Part shown: piece after piece, positions 53,256 to 63,204 of the stretch | Layout of the letters: every line of letters starts with the position of its first letter | How positions within the stretch are numbered: the stretch's first letter is position 1 | Assembly (NCBI RefSeq): GCF_047795645.1 | Contig: NZ_CP181045.1 | Coordinates: 3,720,001 to 3,784,000 of the forward strand | DNA length: 64,000 nucleotides | Origin: Salipaludibacillus sp047795645 | GTDB lineage: Bacteria > Bacillota > Bacilli > Bacillales > Salisediminibacteriaceae | Reading direction: 5' to 3' | Notes under the pieces: model-generated | What the model saw: only the letters and a program-made list of their open reading frames with translations | Database searches by the model: none | Told to the model about the DNA's origin: nothing | Program-made: the position numbers and the translations under genes

Positions 53256-54398
53256 ATGAAATTTAGTATTCAACGAGATCGATTTGTACAAAGTGTTCAG
53301 AACGTTTCAAAAGCCATTTCTTCTAGAACTACGATTCCAATTTTAACTGGTATCAAAATAGAGGCTTCACATGATGGTGTGACATTAACAGGCAGTGATT
53401 CTGATATTTCGATAGAATCTTTTATTCCAACTGAAGAAGGTGACCATCAACTTGTTGATTTAGAAATCGAAGGGTCTATTGTTCTTCAAGCTCGTTTTTT
53501 CGCTGATATTGTTAAAAAACTACCTGAAGATACAGTCGAAATTATGGTTGGAGATCAATTAGTCACCCAATTAAAATCAGGATCTTCTGTATTTAACTTA
53601 AATGGTCTTGACCCTGAAGAATATCCACGATTGCCAGAAATTGAAGAAGAAAATTCATTTAAATTGCCAAAAGATTTATTAAAAAGTATTATTCGGCAAA
53701 CCGCATTTGCTGTATCAACAGTGGAAACACGACCAATATTAACGGGAATTCATTGGTCGCTAGAGAAGGGACAACTCACTTGCACTGCAACAGATAGTCA
53801 CCGGTTAGCAATGCGTCAAGCAGAGGTAGAAACGAATACAATAGATTTAGAATTTTCGAACGTCGTTATTCCAGGAAAGAGCCTCAATGAACTAAATAAA
53901 ATTATTGATGATACAGATGATTGGATTGACATTATCGTGACAGATAACCAAATTCTGTTTAAATCAACACATTTATTATTTTTCTCTCGGTTGTTAGAAG
54001 GAAATTACCCAGCAACGAAAAATATGATTCCTACACATTCGAAAACGACAGTTAAGCTAACTGCAAAAAAATTACTTGATGCCATTGAGCGCGCCCTTTT
54101 ACTGTCGAAGGAAGGGAAAAATAATGTAGTGAATGTTAAAACAATTGAGAATAATCAATTGGAGATTACTTCAGTTACACCGGAAGTAGGAAAAGTAACA
54201 GAGGATGTTGAAAGTCTTGAATACACAGGAGAAGAATTGAGGATTTCATTTAACGGTAAAAATATCATTGATGCTTTAAAAGTTATTGAATCAACAGAAG
54301 TGAGTATTGATTTCACAGGTGCAATGAGTCCGTTTGTGATGAGACCAGCTGAAAGAGATCATATGCTCCATTTATTCTCACCTGTTCGTACTTACTAA
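53256..54398 (+). CDS. dnaN: DNA polymerase III sliding clamp (beta subunit)
   Basis: Ring-forming processivity clamp (380 aa) with three similar domains. The ends are MKFSIQRDRFVQSVQNVSKA and the conserved MRPAERDHMLHLFSPVRTY, where the C-terminal LxPVR contacts clamp-binding peptides. It is transcribed from dnaA or from its own promoter. AAGTGAGGA lies upstream of the ATG. Confidence 0.97.
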   Translation: MKFSIQRDRFVQSVQNVSKAISSRTTIPILTGIKIEASHDGVTLTGSDSDISIESFIPTEEGDHQLVDLEIEGSIVLQARFFADIVKKLPEDTVEIMVGDQLVTQLKSGSSVFNLNGLDPEEYPRLPEIEEENSFKLPKDLLKSIIRQTAFAVSTVETRPILTGIHWSLEKGQLTCTATDSHRLAMRQAEVETNTIDLEFSNVVIPGKSLNELNKIIDDTDDWIDIIVTDNQILFKSTHLLFFSRLLEGNYPATKNMIPTHSKTTVKLTAKKLLDAIERALLLSKEGKNNVVNVKTIENNQLEITSVTPEVGKVTEDVESLEYTGEELRISFNGKNIIDALKVIESTEVSIDFTGAMSPFVMRPAERDHMLHLFSPVRTY

Positions 54399-54460
54399 TT
54401 ATTCAAATAAGTTTACAAACATCTTGATTTTCTTATCTACTTTAAAAATCGAAATAATAG

Positions 54461-54500
54461 AGCAGCTCTTTGAAAATTCATTGATGCTGCTTTATTTGTG
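54461..54500 (+). terminator. probable terminator after dnaN
   Basis: AGCAGC (54461-54466) and GCTGCT (54486-54491) pair across a 19-nt loop, followed by TTATTTG. The stem is short, so it may be leaky. Confidence 0.55.
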
Positions 54501-54541
54501 GTGAAGTATTTCACTACTTTTAAAATCATTTTATAATTCGA

Positions 54542-54571
54542 TTGGCGTTTATTGAAAGTTTTTAGTACAAT
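54542..54571 (+). promoter_or_regulatory. probable promoter of yaaA-recF
   Basis: TTGGCG (54542-54547), 18 bp, TACAAT (54566-54571), placed 140 bp upstream of yaaA in the otherwise empty dnaN-yaaA gap. Confidence 0.55.
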
Positions 54572-54711
54572 GTAGAGTGATAGAATTTGTGTGCGTAGAA
54601 ATAAAGGAATAAGTGTTGTAGTGGTTACCACACTTACCTTGATAGTTATATCGGAAATAGCCATCCTTTCCCTAGATAAAAAGTTATTTTTAGAAAGTGA
54701 GTGATCTCATC

Positions 54712-54936
54712 TTGGAAGAGCAAATGAAGATCAAAGACCAATTTATTACACTTGGCCAAGCATTGAAAGAAGTAGCAGTAATTGATTCAGGTGGACAAGC
54801 AAAATGGTTCTTGGCTGAAATTCCCGTTTGGGTAAATGATGAAGAAGAAAATAGGCGTGGACGTAAGCTTTACCCTGGTGACCAAGTGACCATCCAAGAT
54901 CACGGTACCTTTATGATTACCAGAGATGACCGATAA
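54712..54936 (+). CDS. yaaA: S4-domain RNA-binding protein YaaA
   Basis: 74-aa S4-like protein (ITLGQALKEVAVIDSGGQAK, then VNDEEENRRGRKLYPGDQV) found between dnaN and recF in Bacillus. It is implicated in ribosome assembly or RNA binding. TTG 54712 is the likely start by comparison with family length; in-frame GTG 54697 and ATG 54724 are possible, and the ribosome site (GTGAGTGAT) is weak. Confidence 0.88.
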   Translation: MEEQMKIKDQFITLGQALKEVAVIDSGGQAKWFLAEIPVWVNDEEENRRGRKLYPGDQVTIQDHGTFMITRDDR

Positions 54937-54948
54937 AGAGGGATTACG

Positions 54949-56070
54949 TTGCACATAGATCAACTAACAATAAAAAATTATCGGAACTATGCTCAAGGAA
55001 CACTAACCTTTCAAAATCGAGTTAATGTCATTCTTGGTGAAAATGCTCAAGGTAAAACGAATCTCGTCGAAGCTATCTATGTATTGGCTATGGCTAAGTC
55101 ACACAGAACTCCTAGAGATAAGGAGCTAATTCGCTGGGATGAACCATTTGCTAAAGTCGAAGGTCACTTAACAAACCGAAATGGACCACTTCACATGGAA
55201 GTGGTGTTTTCTAATCAAGGAAAGAAAGTAAAACTTAACCATATTGAAAAAAAGCGTCTTAGTGACTATATAGGGTATTGTAATATTGTCATGTTTGCCC
55301 CTGAGGACCTCACATTAGTGAAAGGGAGTCCGCAAGTTAGACGTCGTTTCCTCGATATGGAAATGGGACAAATTCACTCCATTTACCTCTATCATCTTTC
55401 TCAATACCATAAGATACTTAAGCAGCGAAATCAGTGGTTAAAAGATGTTCAACAAAAGAAAGTGAGAGCAGATCAAGCTATGCTTGGGGTCATGACAGAA
55501 CAATTGTTGCAATCAGCGGCACATGTCATAACGAAAAGATATGCTTTTCTCGATAAACTGCAATCTTGGGCGGAACCAATCCATCATCAAATTAGTCGTG
55601 GAAAAGAGCATTTGAAAATTGTATATGTCCCTTCCTGTAACGTATCAGAAGAGATGGATTTGACAACAATGATGGTAGCGTTAAAAGATAATTATGCAAA
55701 AGTTGAAGAGCGTGAAATGCAGAGAGGAACAACATTAATTGGTCCACATCGAGATGACTTATCCTTTTTTGTAAATGGACGAAACATTCAAACTTATGGT
55801 TCACAAGGACAACAAAGAACAACGGCATTGTCGTTAAAGCTTGCTGAAATTGAATTGATTCAAGAAAAAACAGGGGAGTATCCAATTTTACTGTTGGATG
55901 ATGTATTGTCAGAGTTAGATGATTATCGACAAACTCACTTATTAAATACAATTAAAGGAAAAGTGCAGACATTTGTCACGACAACAAGCGTTGACGGACT
56001 TGATCATGAAATGTTGAGGGATGCTGATACATTTTATGTAGAAGAGGGAAACATTCAGCAAAAAGATTGA
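54949..56070 (+). CDS. recF: DNA replication and repair protein RecF
   Basis: SMC-like ATPase (373 aa) that helps load RecA at gaps and forks. Walker A is LGENAQGKTNLVEAI, the ABC-type signature is YGSQGQQRTTALSLKL, and Walker B is PILLLDDVLSELD. It starts with TTG 54949 with GAGGG 6 nt upstream, 12 bp after yaaA. remB follows directly. Confidence 0.97.
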   Translation: MHIDQLTIKNYRNYAQGTLTFQNRVNVILGENAQGKTNLVEAIYVLAMAKSHRTPRDKELIRWDEPFAKVEGHLTNRNGPLHMEVVFSNQGKKVKLNHIEKKRLSDYIGYCNIVMFAPEDLTLVKGSPQVRRRFLDMEMGQIHSIYLYHLSQYHKILKQRNQWLKDVQQKKVRADQAMLGVMTEQLLQSAAHVITKRYAFLDKLQSWAEPIHHQISRGKEHLKIVYVPSCNVSEEMDLTTMMVALKDNYAKVEEREMQRGTTLIGPHRDDLSFFVNGRNIQTYGSQGQQRTTALSLKLAEIELIQEKTGEYPILLLDDVLSELDDYRQTHLLNTIKGKVQTFVTTTSVDGLDHEMLRDADTFYVEEGNIQQKD

Positions 56071-56080
56071 GGTGATGATG

Positions 56081-56341
56081 TTGTTTATCCATTTAGGCGG
56101 AGACATGGTTTTAAATGCAGACAGAATCGTGGCCATTGTTGATCATCATAGCTATAGTTCATCTGTCGAAAATCAAGAATTCTTAAAATATAAAAAGAAA
56201 CAAAAATCAACGGTGAAAGTAACAGAGGACACTCCGAAATCTTTCGTAATTACCGAAGATGACGTTTATTTATCTCCTATTTCCTCTCATACATTAAAAC
56301 GGCGAGCAGAAACATCAACGATTGTCTCTGAAGAAGAATAG
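56081..56341 (+). CDS. remB: RemB/YaaB (DUF370), extracellular matrix regulator
   Basis: 86-aa protein of the DUF370 family. The start FIHLGGDMVLNADRIVAIVD and the centre TPKSFVITEDDVYLSPISSHTLKRRA match B. subtilis YaaB/RemB, which influences expression of biofilm matrix genes with RemA. TTG 56081 is chosen because GAGGTG is 6 nt upstream and because the protein then begins like MYIHLG in the relative. GTG 56072 and ATG 56078 are closer to the ribosome site. Confidence 0.88.
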   Translation: MFIHLGGDMVLNADRIVAIVDHHSYSSSVENQEFLKYKKKQKSTVKVTEDTPKSFVITEDDVYLSPISSHTLKRRAETSTIVSEEE

Positions 56342-56476
56342 ATGCAGTCAAGTACAGCTAATTGAACAGTATTATCTAACGAGAGTGAAAGATTTAAAGT
56401 GAAATTCCTTTTATTAAGAGACATCGATTTAGAATACTTAGCAATTATTTGCTAGGAGAAGTGTAGGTGAAGAATA

Positions 56477-58387
56477 GTGACATTGGAACATTCCTATGAT
56501 GAAAGTCAAATTCAAGTATTAGAAGGTTTAGAGGCCGTTAGAAAACGCCCTGGGATGTATATCGGATCGACGAGTTCACGAGGGCTTCATCATCTCGTCT
56601 GGGAAATTGTCGATAATAGCATTGATGAAGCAATGGGCGGACACTGTGATGAAATCCATGTAGCAATCGAAACAGATAATTCGATTACAGTTGAAGACAA
56701 CGGTCGCGGGATCCCTGTAGGTATTCATGAAAAAATGGGTCGTCCAGCTGTAGAAGTAATCATGACTGTCCTTCATGCAGGTGGTAAATTTGGCGGGGGA
56801 GGTTACAAAGTTTCCGGTGGATTACACGGTGTAGGGGCTTCTGTCGTAAATGCTCTTTCAAGCCATTTAGAAGTAGAAGTTCATTTAGACGGAAAAAAAC
56901 ATTTAATAGAATTTACTCGTGGAATTCCGGATGCTGATTTAAAAGTGGTCGGTGACACGGATAAAACGGGGACGATTATTCGCTTTAAACCGGATGAAGA
57001 GATTTTCACTGAAACAACCGAATATGAGTACGATATTCTTGCAACCCGTTTACGTGAGTTAGCTTTCTTAAACCGAGGTCTCCGTATTTACATTAAGGAC
57101 AAGCGTGAAGGTGGAAAAACAGCTGAGTATTACTATGAAGGTGGAATCAAGTCATTTGTTGAACATTTAAATCGAACAAAAACAGCTCTCCACGAGCCTC
57201 CAGTCTTTATTGAAGGAGAAAAGGAAGGTATCTCAGTTGAAGTAGCGATGCAGTATAACGACGGGTTTTCAAGTAATCTTTACTCATTTGCTAATAATAT
57301 CAACACGCATGAAGGCGGTACACATGAATCTGGATTTAAGACTGGGCTGACTAGAGTTATCAATGATTACGCAAGAAAAAATGGATTGTTTAAAGAAGCT
57401 GACGCCAATTTAATTGGTGATGATGTTCGTGAAGGATTGACAGCGATTGTTTCAGTTAAGATTCCAGATCCCCAATTTGAAGGACAAACGAAGACAAAAC
57501 TTGGAAATAGTGAAGCAAGAACAATAACGGATTCGTTATTTTCAGAGCACATGTCTAAATTCATGGGCGAGAATCCAACAATAGCTAGGCAGATCGTTGA
57601 AAAAGGTTTAATGGCATCACGAGCAAGAGATGCTGCTAAAAAAGCGCGTGAATTAACGAGACGCAAATCGGCATTAGAAATTAGCTCATTACCAGGGAAA
57701 CTAGCAGACTGCTCAACAAAAGATGCCTCTATCAGTGAAATATACGTCGTTGAGGGTGACTCAGCAGGTGGTTCAGCTAAACAGGGTAGAGATCGTCATT
57801 TCCAAGCGATATTACCACTAAGAGGGAAAATCATTAATGTTGAAAAAGCGAGATTAGATAAAATTCTTTCAAACAATGAAATTCGTGCGATGATCACAGC
57901 ACTTGGTACTGGAATTGGCGAAGAATTTGATATTTCTAAAGCAAGATATCATAAAATTATTATCATGACGGATGCTGATGTTGATGGTGCCCATATTCGT
58001 ACGCTATTATTAACGTTTTTATATCGTTATATGCGCCCGATTATTGAAGAAGGGTATATATACATTGCACAACCACCGCTATACAAAATCCAACAAGGTA
58101 AAGCGATTCATTACGCCTATAATGATAAAGAGAAGGACCGTATTTTTGCTGAATTATCAGCATCACCAAAACCTGGACTTCAGCGTTACAAGGGTCTTGG
58201 GGAAATGAATCCAACTCAATTGTGGGAAACAACGATGGATCCATCCATGAGGACGCTTTTGCAAGTGACTTTAACCGATGCGATGTTAGCAGATGAAGTA
58301 TTTGATACGCTAATGGGTGATCGTGTGGAACCACGAAGAGATTTCATTCATGAGAATGCCCATTACGTAAAGAATTTAGATATATAA
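56477..58387 (+). CDS. gyrB: DNA gyrase subunit B
   Basis: ATPase subunit of gyrase (636 aa), which introduces negative supercoils. GHKL motifs are EIVDNSIDEAMGG, EDNGRGIP and GGLHGVGASVVNALS. The TOPRIM domain shows EGDSAGGSAKQGRDR and DADVDGAHIRTL, and the C-terminal tail has QRYKGLGEMNP. The start is GTG 56477, with GGTGA about 8 nt upstream. A 135-bp gap separates it from remB. Confidence 0.97.
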   Translation: MTLEHSYDESQIQVLEGLEAVRKRPGMYIGSTSSRGLHHLVWEIVDNSIDEAMGGHCDEIHVAIETDNSITVEDNGRGIPVGIHEKMGRPAVEVIMTVLHAGGKFGGGGYKVSGGLHGVGASVVNALSSHLEVEVHLDGKKHLIEFTRGIPDADLKVVGDTDKTGTIIRFKPDEEIFTETTEYEYDILATRLRELAFLNRGLRIYIKDKREGGKTAEYYYEGGIKSFVEHLNRTKTALHEPPVFIEGEKEGISVEVAMQYNDGFSSNLYSFANNINTHEGGTHESGFKTGLTRVINDYARKNGLFKEADANLIGDDVREGLTAIVSVKIPDPQFEGQTKTKLGNSEARTITDSLFSEHMSKFMGENPTIARQIVEKGLMASRARDAAKKARELTRRKSALEISSLPGKLADCSTKDASISEIYVVEGDSAGGSAKQGRDRHFQAILPLRGKIINVEKARLDKILSNNEIRAMITALGTGIGEEFDISKARYHKIIIMTDADVDGAHIRTLLLTFLYRYMRPIIEEGYIYIAQPPLYKIQQGKAIHYAYNDKEKDRIFAELSASPKPGLQRYKGLGEMNPTQLWETTMDPSMRTLLQVTLTDAMLADEVFDTLMGDRVEPRRDFIHENAHYVKNLDI

Positions 58388-58401
58388 ATTTAGCAGGAAG
58401 T

Positions 58402-58434
58402 TCAACCATGCAGAGAATCAACTTGCATGGTTGA
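58402..58434 (+). other. inverted repeat between gyrB and gyrA
   Basis: TCAACCATGCA and TGCATGGTTGA form an 11-bp stem with an 11-nt loop just after the gyrB stop. No T-tract follows, so it may be a processing or attenuation hairpin rather than a terminator. The rest of the 255-bp gap to gyrA has no frame. Confidence 0.5.
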
Positions 58435-58642
58435 TACTTCAATCGACTAAGACGTCATGCGATTCGAAGGAAGATAAAATAAGTAATACTAAAACGAAGA
58501 TTGATTTTAATCTTTGCTATATCCATACATAAATAAAATTATATGCAATAAGCGATTACTTGCTTTTTACAAGCCGATATGGATCTATGCATTGAAAAGG
58601 CTAGTGGGGTCAGTTGGAATTTGGTGAACGGAGGTACAAGGA

Positions 58643-61234
58643 ATGTCTGATCAAGAAGAATCTAAAGTAAAAGAAATTAATATAAGTCAGGAAATGAAAA
58701 CATCGTTCATGGACTATGCGATGAGTGTTATTGTCAGTCGTGCTCTTCCTGATGTTCGAGATGGGTTGAAGCCGGTTCACCGTCGTATTTTATATGCAAT
58801 GAACGAACTGGGAATTACTGCTGATAAAACTTATAAAAAATCTGCTCGTATCGTAGGTGAAGTAATAGGTAAGTATCACCCTCATGGTGACTCAGCTGTA
58901 TATGAAACAATGGTTCGGATGGCACAGGACTTCAGTTATCGCTATATGCTCGTCAATGGACATGGGAACTTTGGTTCTGTTGATGGTGATGCGGCAGCAG
59001 CAATGCGTTATACAGAAGCAAAAATGTCGAAAATATCAATGGAATTAGTTAGAGATATTAACAAAGATACGATTGATTACCAAGAGAACTACGATGGTTC
59101 AGAGACAGAACCAATTGTTATGCCAGCGAAATTCCCTAATCTACTTGTGAATGGTACATCAGGTATTGCCGTTGGTATGGCAACAAACATTCCTCCACAC
59201 CATTTATCAGAAGTAATTGATGGGGTCCTTGCTTTAAGCAAAGATCCAGAGATTACAGTTGCTGAATTGATGGAACATATTCCTGGACCTGATTTTCCAA
59301 CTTCAGCAGAAATTGTAGGTGTTTCAGGAATTCGTCGCGCTTATGAAACTGGCAAAGGATCAATTATTATTCGAGCAAAAGCAAAAATTGATGAGGTAAA
59401 TGGGAAACCAAGAATCATTGTCAATGAACTCCCATATCAAGTTAATAAAGCGCGTTTAATTGAAAAAATCGCTGAACTTGTTCGTGATAAAAGAATAGAT
59501 GGTATTACAGATCTTCGTGACGAATCCGACCGTACTGGTATGAGAATTGTTATTGAGTGTCGTCGTGATGTAAATGCAGATGTTTTATTAAACAATTTGT
59601 ATAAGCAAACATCTCTTCAATCAAGCTTTGGTATCAATATGCTCGCACTTGTAAATGGACGTCCCCAAGTGCTTTCGTTGAAGCAAGTTCTTTATCATTA
59701 TCTTGAGCACCAAAAAGTCGTCATACGCCGGCGAACGGAATTTGAACTGAGAAAAGCCGAAGCGAGAGCGCATATTCTTGAAGGACTGCGCGTTGCACTT
59801 GATCATTTAGATGAAGTTATCGCTTTGATTCGAGGGTCTCAAACGGCGGAAATTGCTCGAAATGGTTTAATAGAAAAGTTTGAACTTACGCACGATCAAG
59901 CTCAGGCAATTTTAGATATGCGTCTCCAACGCCTTACAGGGTTAGAGCGAGATAAAATAGAAACAGAATATGAAGAATTAATGAACAAAATTGCTGAACT
60001 TAAAGCAATCCTAGCTAATGAAGAGAAAGTACTTGAAATTATTCGCGAAGAGTTAATTGATATTCGTGATAGATTTGGTGATGAGCGTCGTACGGTGATC
60101 ACATTTGGTGAAGATAGCATGGAAGATGAAGATCTTATTCCACGCCAAAACGTCGTTATAACTGTTTCTCATCATGGGTATGTTAAAAGGTTACCAGTCT
60201 CTACGTATCGTAGTCAAAAGCGTGGTGGGCGTGGTGTACAGGGGATGGGAACCCACGACGAAGATTTTGTGCGTCATCTGTTTGTGACAAATTCCCATGA
60301 TCATTTGTTGTTTTTCACAAACAAAGGAAAAGTGTATCATATGAAAGGTTACGAAGTTCCTGAACAAAAGCGCACGTCAAAAGGAATTCCGATTATTAAC
60401 CTTCTGCAAATTGAAAAGGATGAATATATAAGTACCGTCATTCCTATTTCTGATTTTAACGATGAACAATCGCTATTCTTCATGACGAAATACGGTGTAT
60501 CAAAGCGTACAGCACTTAAAGCTTTTTCTAAAATACGCCGCGGTGGATTGTTTGCAATCAAATTGCGTGAGGATGATGAGTTGCACGGAGTACGACTTAC
60601 CGATGGTTCTAAAGAGTTAATCGCTGGAACACGGAAAGGGATGTCGATTCGTTTCCATGAAAATGATGTGAGATTAATGGGAAGAACGGCAGCTGGTGTA
60701 AAAGGGATTCACCTTAAGAAGGACGATGAAGTTGTCGGGATGGATATTATAGAAGCCGGGCATGATATTTTGATCGTTACGGAAAAAGGGTTTGGTAAGC
60801 GAACGCCAATTGAAGAATATCGTCAACAAACGCGTGGAGGTAAAGGAATCAAAACATGTAATATTACTGATAAAAACGGAGAACTTATATCATTAAAAGT
60901 TGTAGCAGATGATCATGATCTAATGGTCATTACAACAAATGGTGTAATTATCCGTATGCATGTTGGCGAAATTTCACAAACGGGACGAAGTACGCAAGGT
61001 GTGCGACTCATTCGTGTTGCCGATCAAGAATTTGTTTCGACCGTTGCTCGCGTAAATGTCGATGATGTCGATGAAGTTGACGAGGAAATTGAAGGAGAAA
61101 TGAAAGAAGTAACAAACAATGACTCTGAAACCAATAGCATATCAATATCAGAGGAAGAAGAATTAACTGAAGAAAATATAGAGAGTGATGAAAACGACGA
61201 AAAAGATGAAAATGATCCAATAGAGGAAAATTAG
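58643..61234 (+). CDS. gyrA: DNA gyrase subunit A
   Basis: Breakage-reunion subunit (863 aa). The catalytic Tyr is 123 in AAMRYTEAKMSK; quinolone-determining residues Ser84 and Glu88 (HGDSAVYETM) have the usual sensitive forms. The GyrA box QKRGGRGVQGMG marks the C-terminal DNA-wrapping beta-pinwheel. It ends in an unusually long acidic tail of about 55 residues (VDDVDEVDEEIEGEMKE onward) that makes it about 40 aa longer than B. subtilis GyrA. CGGAGG precedes ATG 58643. Confidence 0.97.
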   Translation: MSDQEESKVKEINISQEMKTSFMDYAMSVIVSRALPDVRDGLKPVHRRILYAMNELGITADKTYKKSARIVGEVIGKYHPHGDSAVYETMVRMAQDFSYRYMLVNGHGNFGSVDGDAAAAMRYTEAKMSKISMELVRDINKDTIDYQENYDGSETEPIVMPAKFPNLLVNGTSGIAVGMATNIPPHHLSEVIDGVLALSKDPEITVAELMEHIPGPDFPTSAEIVGVSGIRRAYETGKGSIIIRAKAKIDEVNGKPRIIVNELPYQVNKARLIEKIAELVRDKRIDGITDLRDESDRTGMRIVIECRRDVNADVLLNNLYKQTSLQSSFGINMLALVNGRPQVLSLKQVLYHYLEHQKVVIRRRTEFELRKAEARAHILEGLRVALDHLDEVIALIRGSQTAEIARNGLIEKFELTHDQAQAILDMRLQRLTGLERDKIETEYEELMNKIAELKAILANEEKVLEIIREELIDIRDRFGDERRTVITFGEDSMEDEDLIPRQNVVITVSHHGYVKRLPVSTYRSQKRGGRGVQGMGTHDEDFVRHLFVTNSHDHLLFFTNKGKVYHMKGYEVPEQKRTSKGIPIINLLQIEKDEYISTVIPISDFNDEQSLFFMTKYGVSKRTALKAFSKIRRGGLFAIKLREDDELHGVRLTDGSKELIAGTRKGMSIRFHENDVRLMGRTAAGVKGIHLKKDDEVVGMDIIEAGHDILIVTEKGFGKRTPIEEYRQQTRGGKGIKTCNITDKNGELISLKVVADDHDLMVITTNGVIIRMHVGEISQTGRSTQGVRLIRVADQEFVSTVARVNVDDVDEVDEEIEGEMKEVTNNDSETNSISISEEEELTEENIESDENDEKDENDPIEEN

Positions 61235-61243
61235 AAAAACAAA

Positions 61244-61280
61244 ACCTGGAAGTTTAGTCTTCCAGGTCTTTTCTTTTTTA
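61244..61280 (+). terminator. terminator after gyrA
   Basis: ACCTGGAAG (61244-61252) and CTTCCAGGT (61259-61267) form a 9-bp stem with a 6-nt loop, followed by CTTTTCTTTTTT. Confidence 0.92.
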
Positions 61281-61589
61281 TGATCGTAGGCGCGGGCTCA
61301 CTTGTCACTGTGGGATACTAAGTAATTGCTTTTCCAACTGGATTCTTTAGATGTTTAACGGCAATGCTTCTGTAAATACCTTTTAGTGCATCCAATTACT
61401 AGACAGAAGATGCTTGCTACTTCTTGGAGGTGTTTGGAACTTTCTAAACTATATTTTAGGGTTTGGCGCCGGTAAACGTTAGTTGAGTCATTTAGAATTT
61501 ATGATAATTTAATCAATTTAAGAGAAAGCATTGACTTTTGTCCTATTATTCTTTCCAATAGAAGTAACAAGATAAAAGGAGCCATCAAA
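61281..61589 (+). promoter_or_regulatory. upstream region and probable promoter of the HD-GYP gene
   Basis: TTGACT (61531-61536), 17 bp, TCCAAT (61554-61559) lies 30 bp before the start codon. The remaining 250 bp hold no coding frame or other motif that I can defend. Confidence 0.55.
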
Positions 61590-62690
61590 ATGAATGTGAA
61601 AATACAAGAATTAAAGCCAGGGTGTATTCTAACAAATGATGTATGGAAAAAATCCAATACACCACTAATAAGGAAAAATACAGTTCTTACAGATGAACAT
61701 ATACGAGTGTTAAATATCTTCTTAGTAGATAATGTATTCGTTGAGCCGAAACTTGTTAATGGGGAAGTGTTTAAACCGAGTCACGTTATTCGTGATGAAA
61801 AAATTAACAGTAATTCCGAGACAATACATAAGAATTCATTTATGGATCGATATTTGAATGCGGTGCAACAATATAAGAAACTCTTCATAGATTGGCAAGG
61901 TGGCACAAAGGTCGATGCCTTTGCGGTGCGGAAAGTATTTTTGCCCTTATATGAAATAGAACCAACAAAAGATGAACTAATGCAACTACATCATTACTCG
62001 TCAAAACAAGATTATATATATTTTCATTCGGTTGCTGTCAGTGTGTTTAGCTACTTACTTGGGAAAAGTACTGGTATAAATAACGGCGAGATTATTCAGC
62101 TGGGTTTGTCAGCTTTACTATCTGATTGTGGAATGTCTAAACTTCCATTAAACGTATTTAACATAAAGGGCTCATTAACTGCTGAACAATTTGAGGAAGT
62201 AAAAAAGCATCCTATTTTAGGTTATAGAATGATCGAAGATGTTCCGGGTTTTTCAAAAAGTGCATTGTTAGGTATCATCCAGCATCACGAAAGAGAGGAT
62301 GGCAGTGGCTATCCTCTTCATGTTAAGGAGGATAAACTTCACCTCTATTCAAAAATCATTGCAATAGCTGATGTATTTCATGCGATGACATCAGAAAGAA
62401 ATTATCGAATTAAGCAGTCACCTTATAAAGTAATAGAATCCCTGAAAATTGATGAGTTCGGAAAACTTGACCACAAACTGTTAAATCATTTTATCCAGCT
62501 TATGTTAGACTTATCAATTGGCCGGAAGGTGAGATTAAATAACGGCATGATTGGTGAGGTAATTTATCATAATGTGCAATATCCGACTAGACCGATTGTC
62601 AAAATCGATGGAGAAAACAATTTTAATTTAGAAAAAAATCCAGAAATATTTATAGAAGAAGAGTTGCCATTAGATTATGAAGAAGTTTGA
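61590..62690 (+). CDS. HD-GYP domain protein, degenerate metal site
   Basis: 366-aa soluble protein. The N-terminal part (1-120) resembles the lead domain seen in Bacillus HD-GYP proteins. The HD-GYP domain keeps His146, His207 (KKHPILGY), His232-His233 (QHHERED), G240-Y241-P242 and Asp261 (IADVFHAM), but the HD motif reads SD (Ser178-Asp179 in LLSDCGM) and the usual following Lys is Met182. Canonical members hydrolyse cyclic-di-GMP with this metal centre, so activity here is doubtful and a binding or regulatory role is possible. It sits alone between gyrA and rrn. AAAGGAG precedes the ATG. Confidence 0.85.
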   Translation: MNVKIQELKPGCILTNDVWKKSNTPLIRKNTVLTDEHIRVLNIFLVDNVFVEPKLVNGEVFKPSHVIRDEKINSNSETIHKNSFMDRYLNAVQQYKKLFIDWQGGTKVDAFAVRKVFLPLYEIEPTKDELMQLHHYSSKQDYIYFHSVAVSVFSYLLGKSTGINNGEIIQLGLSALLSDCGMSKLPLNVFNIKGSLTAEQFEEVKKHPILGYRMIEDVPGFSKSALLGIIQHHEREDGSGYPLHVKEDKLHLYSKIIAIADVFHAMTSERNYRIKQSPYKVIESLKIDEFGKLDHKLLNHFIQLMLDLSIGRKVRLNNGMIGEVIYHNVQYPTRPIVKIDGENNFNLEKNPEIFIEEELPLDYEEV

Positions 62691-62900
62691 TGTTATGCCT
62701 AGATCAATTTTTAGCACAATTGATAATGGGAATATACTTGTCGCAGTTTCTCTGCATATAATTAGTGAATGAAAGAGAGTTATTGGAAATATTTATTCAG
62801 AAATATTTTTCGTGATTTTGAAATAAGGAAAGAGATTCCTAGTGTTTACAAATGGATTCTCTTTTTTGATATGGAAATATATTGTCATGCCAATTAATTG
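62691..62900. other. gap after the HD-GYP gene
   Basis: About 200 AT-rich bp with no gene and no clear terminator hairpin. Confidence 0.4.
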
Positions 62901-63029
62901 TTGCGTTGGTTCTTTTATATATGGTATATTGTAAAACGTTGCTGAAAAAAGATTAATTCTTTACTTAGCAAAATCAATTTACCAAATATTAAAATAGTTG
63001 TTGACGGCGAAGTGATCATTTGATATGAT
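62901..63029 (+). promoter_or_regulatory. rRNA operon promoters
   Basis: Strong P2: TTGACG (63001-63006), 17 bp, TATGAT (63024-63029). Weaker candidate P1: TTGCGT (62901-62906), 18 bp, TATATT (62925-62930). The tandem pair and the following leader with CCTTTGAAAACTAAAC are typical of Bacillus rrn operons. Confidence 0.8.
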
Positions 63030-63204
63030 ATATAAGTCGCAACAAACAGATTGTGACATTTTCTGACCTTTGAAAACTAAACAAAAAGCCAAGCGAAGTG
63101 GGATATATTAAAATATCCCGTCAAAGTAACACCAAGCAAGAAACGCCAGACGAAAGTTTGGTTTTGATGTCATGGACATCAAACTTGATGAAAAGTCATC
63201 ATAC

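Noticed and set aside
61440..61490. Possible sigma-D (motility) promoter before the HD-GYP gene, GCCGGTAA
   Set aside because: The upstream TAAA is about 19 bp away rather than 13-15, and a sigma-A-like promoter lies closer to the gene.
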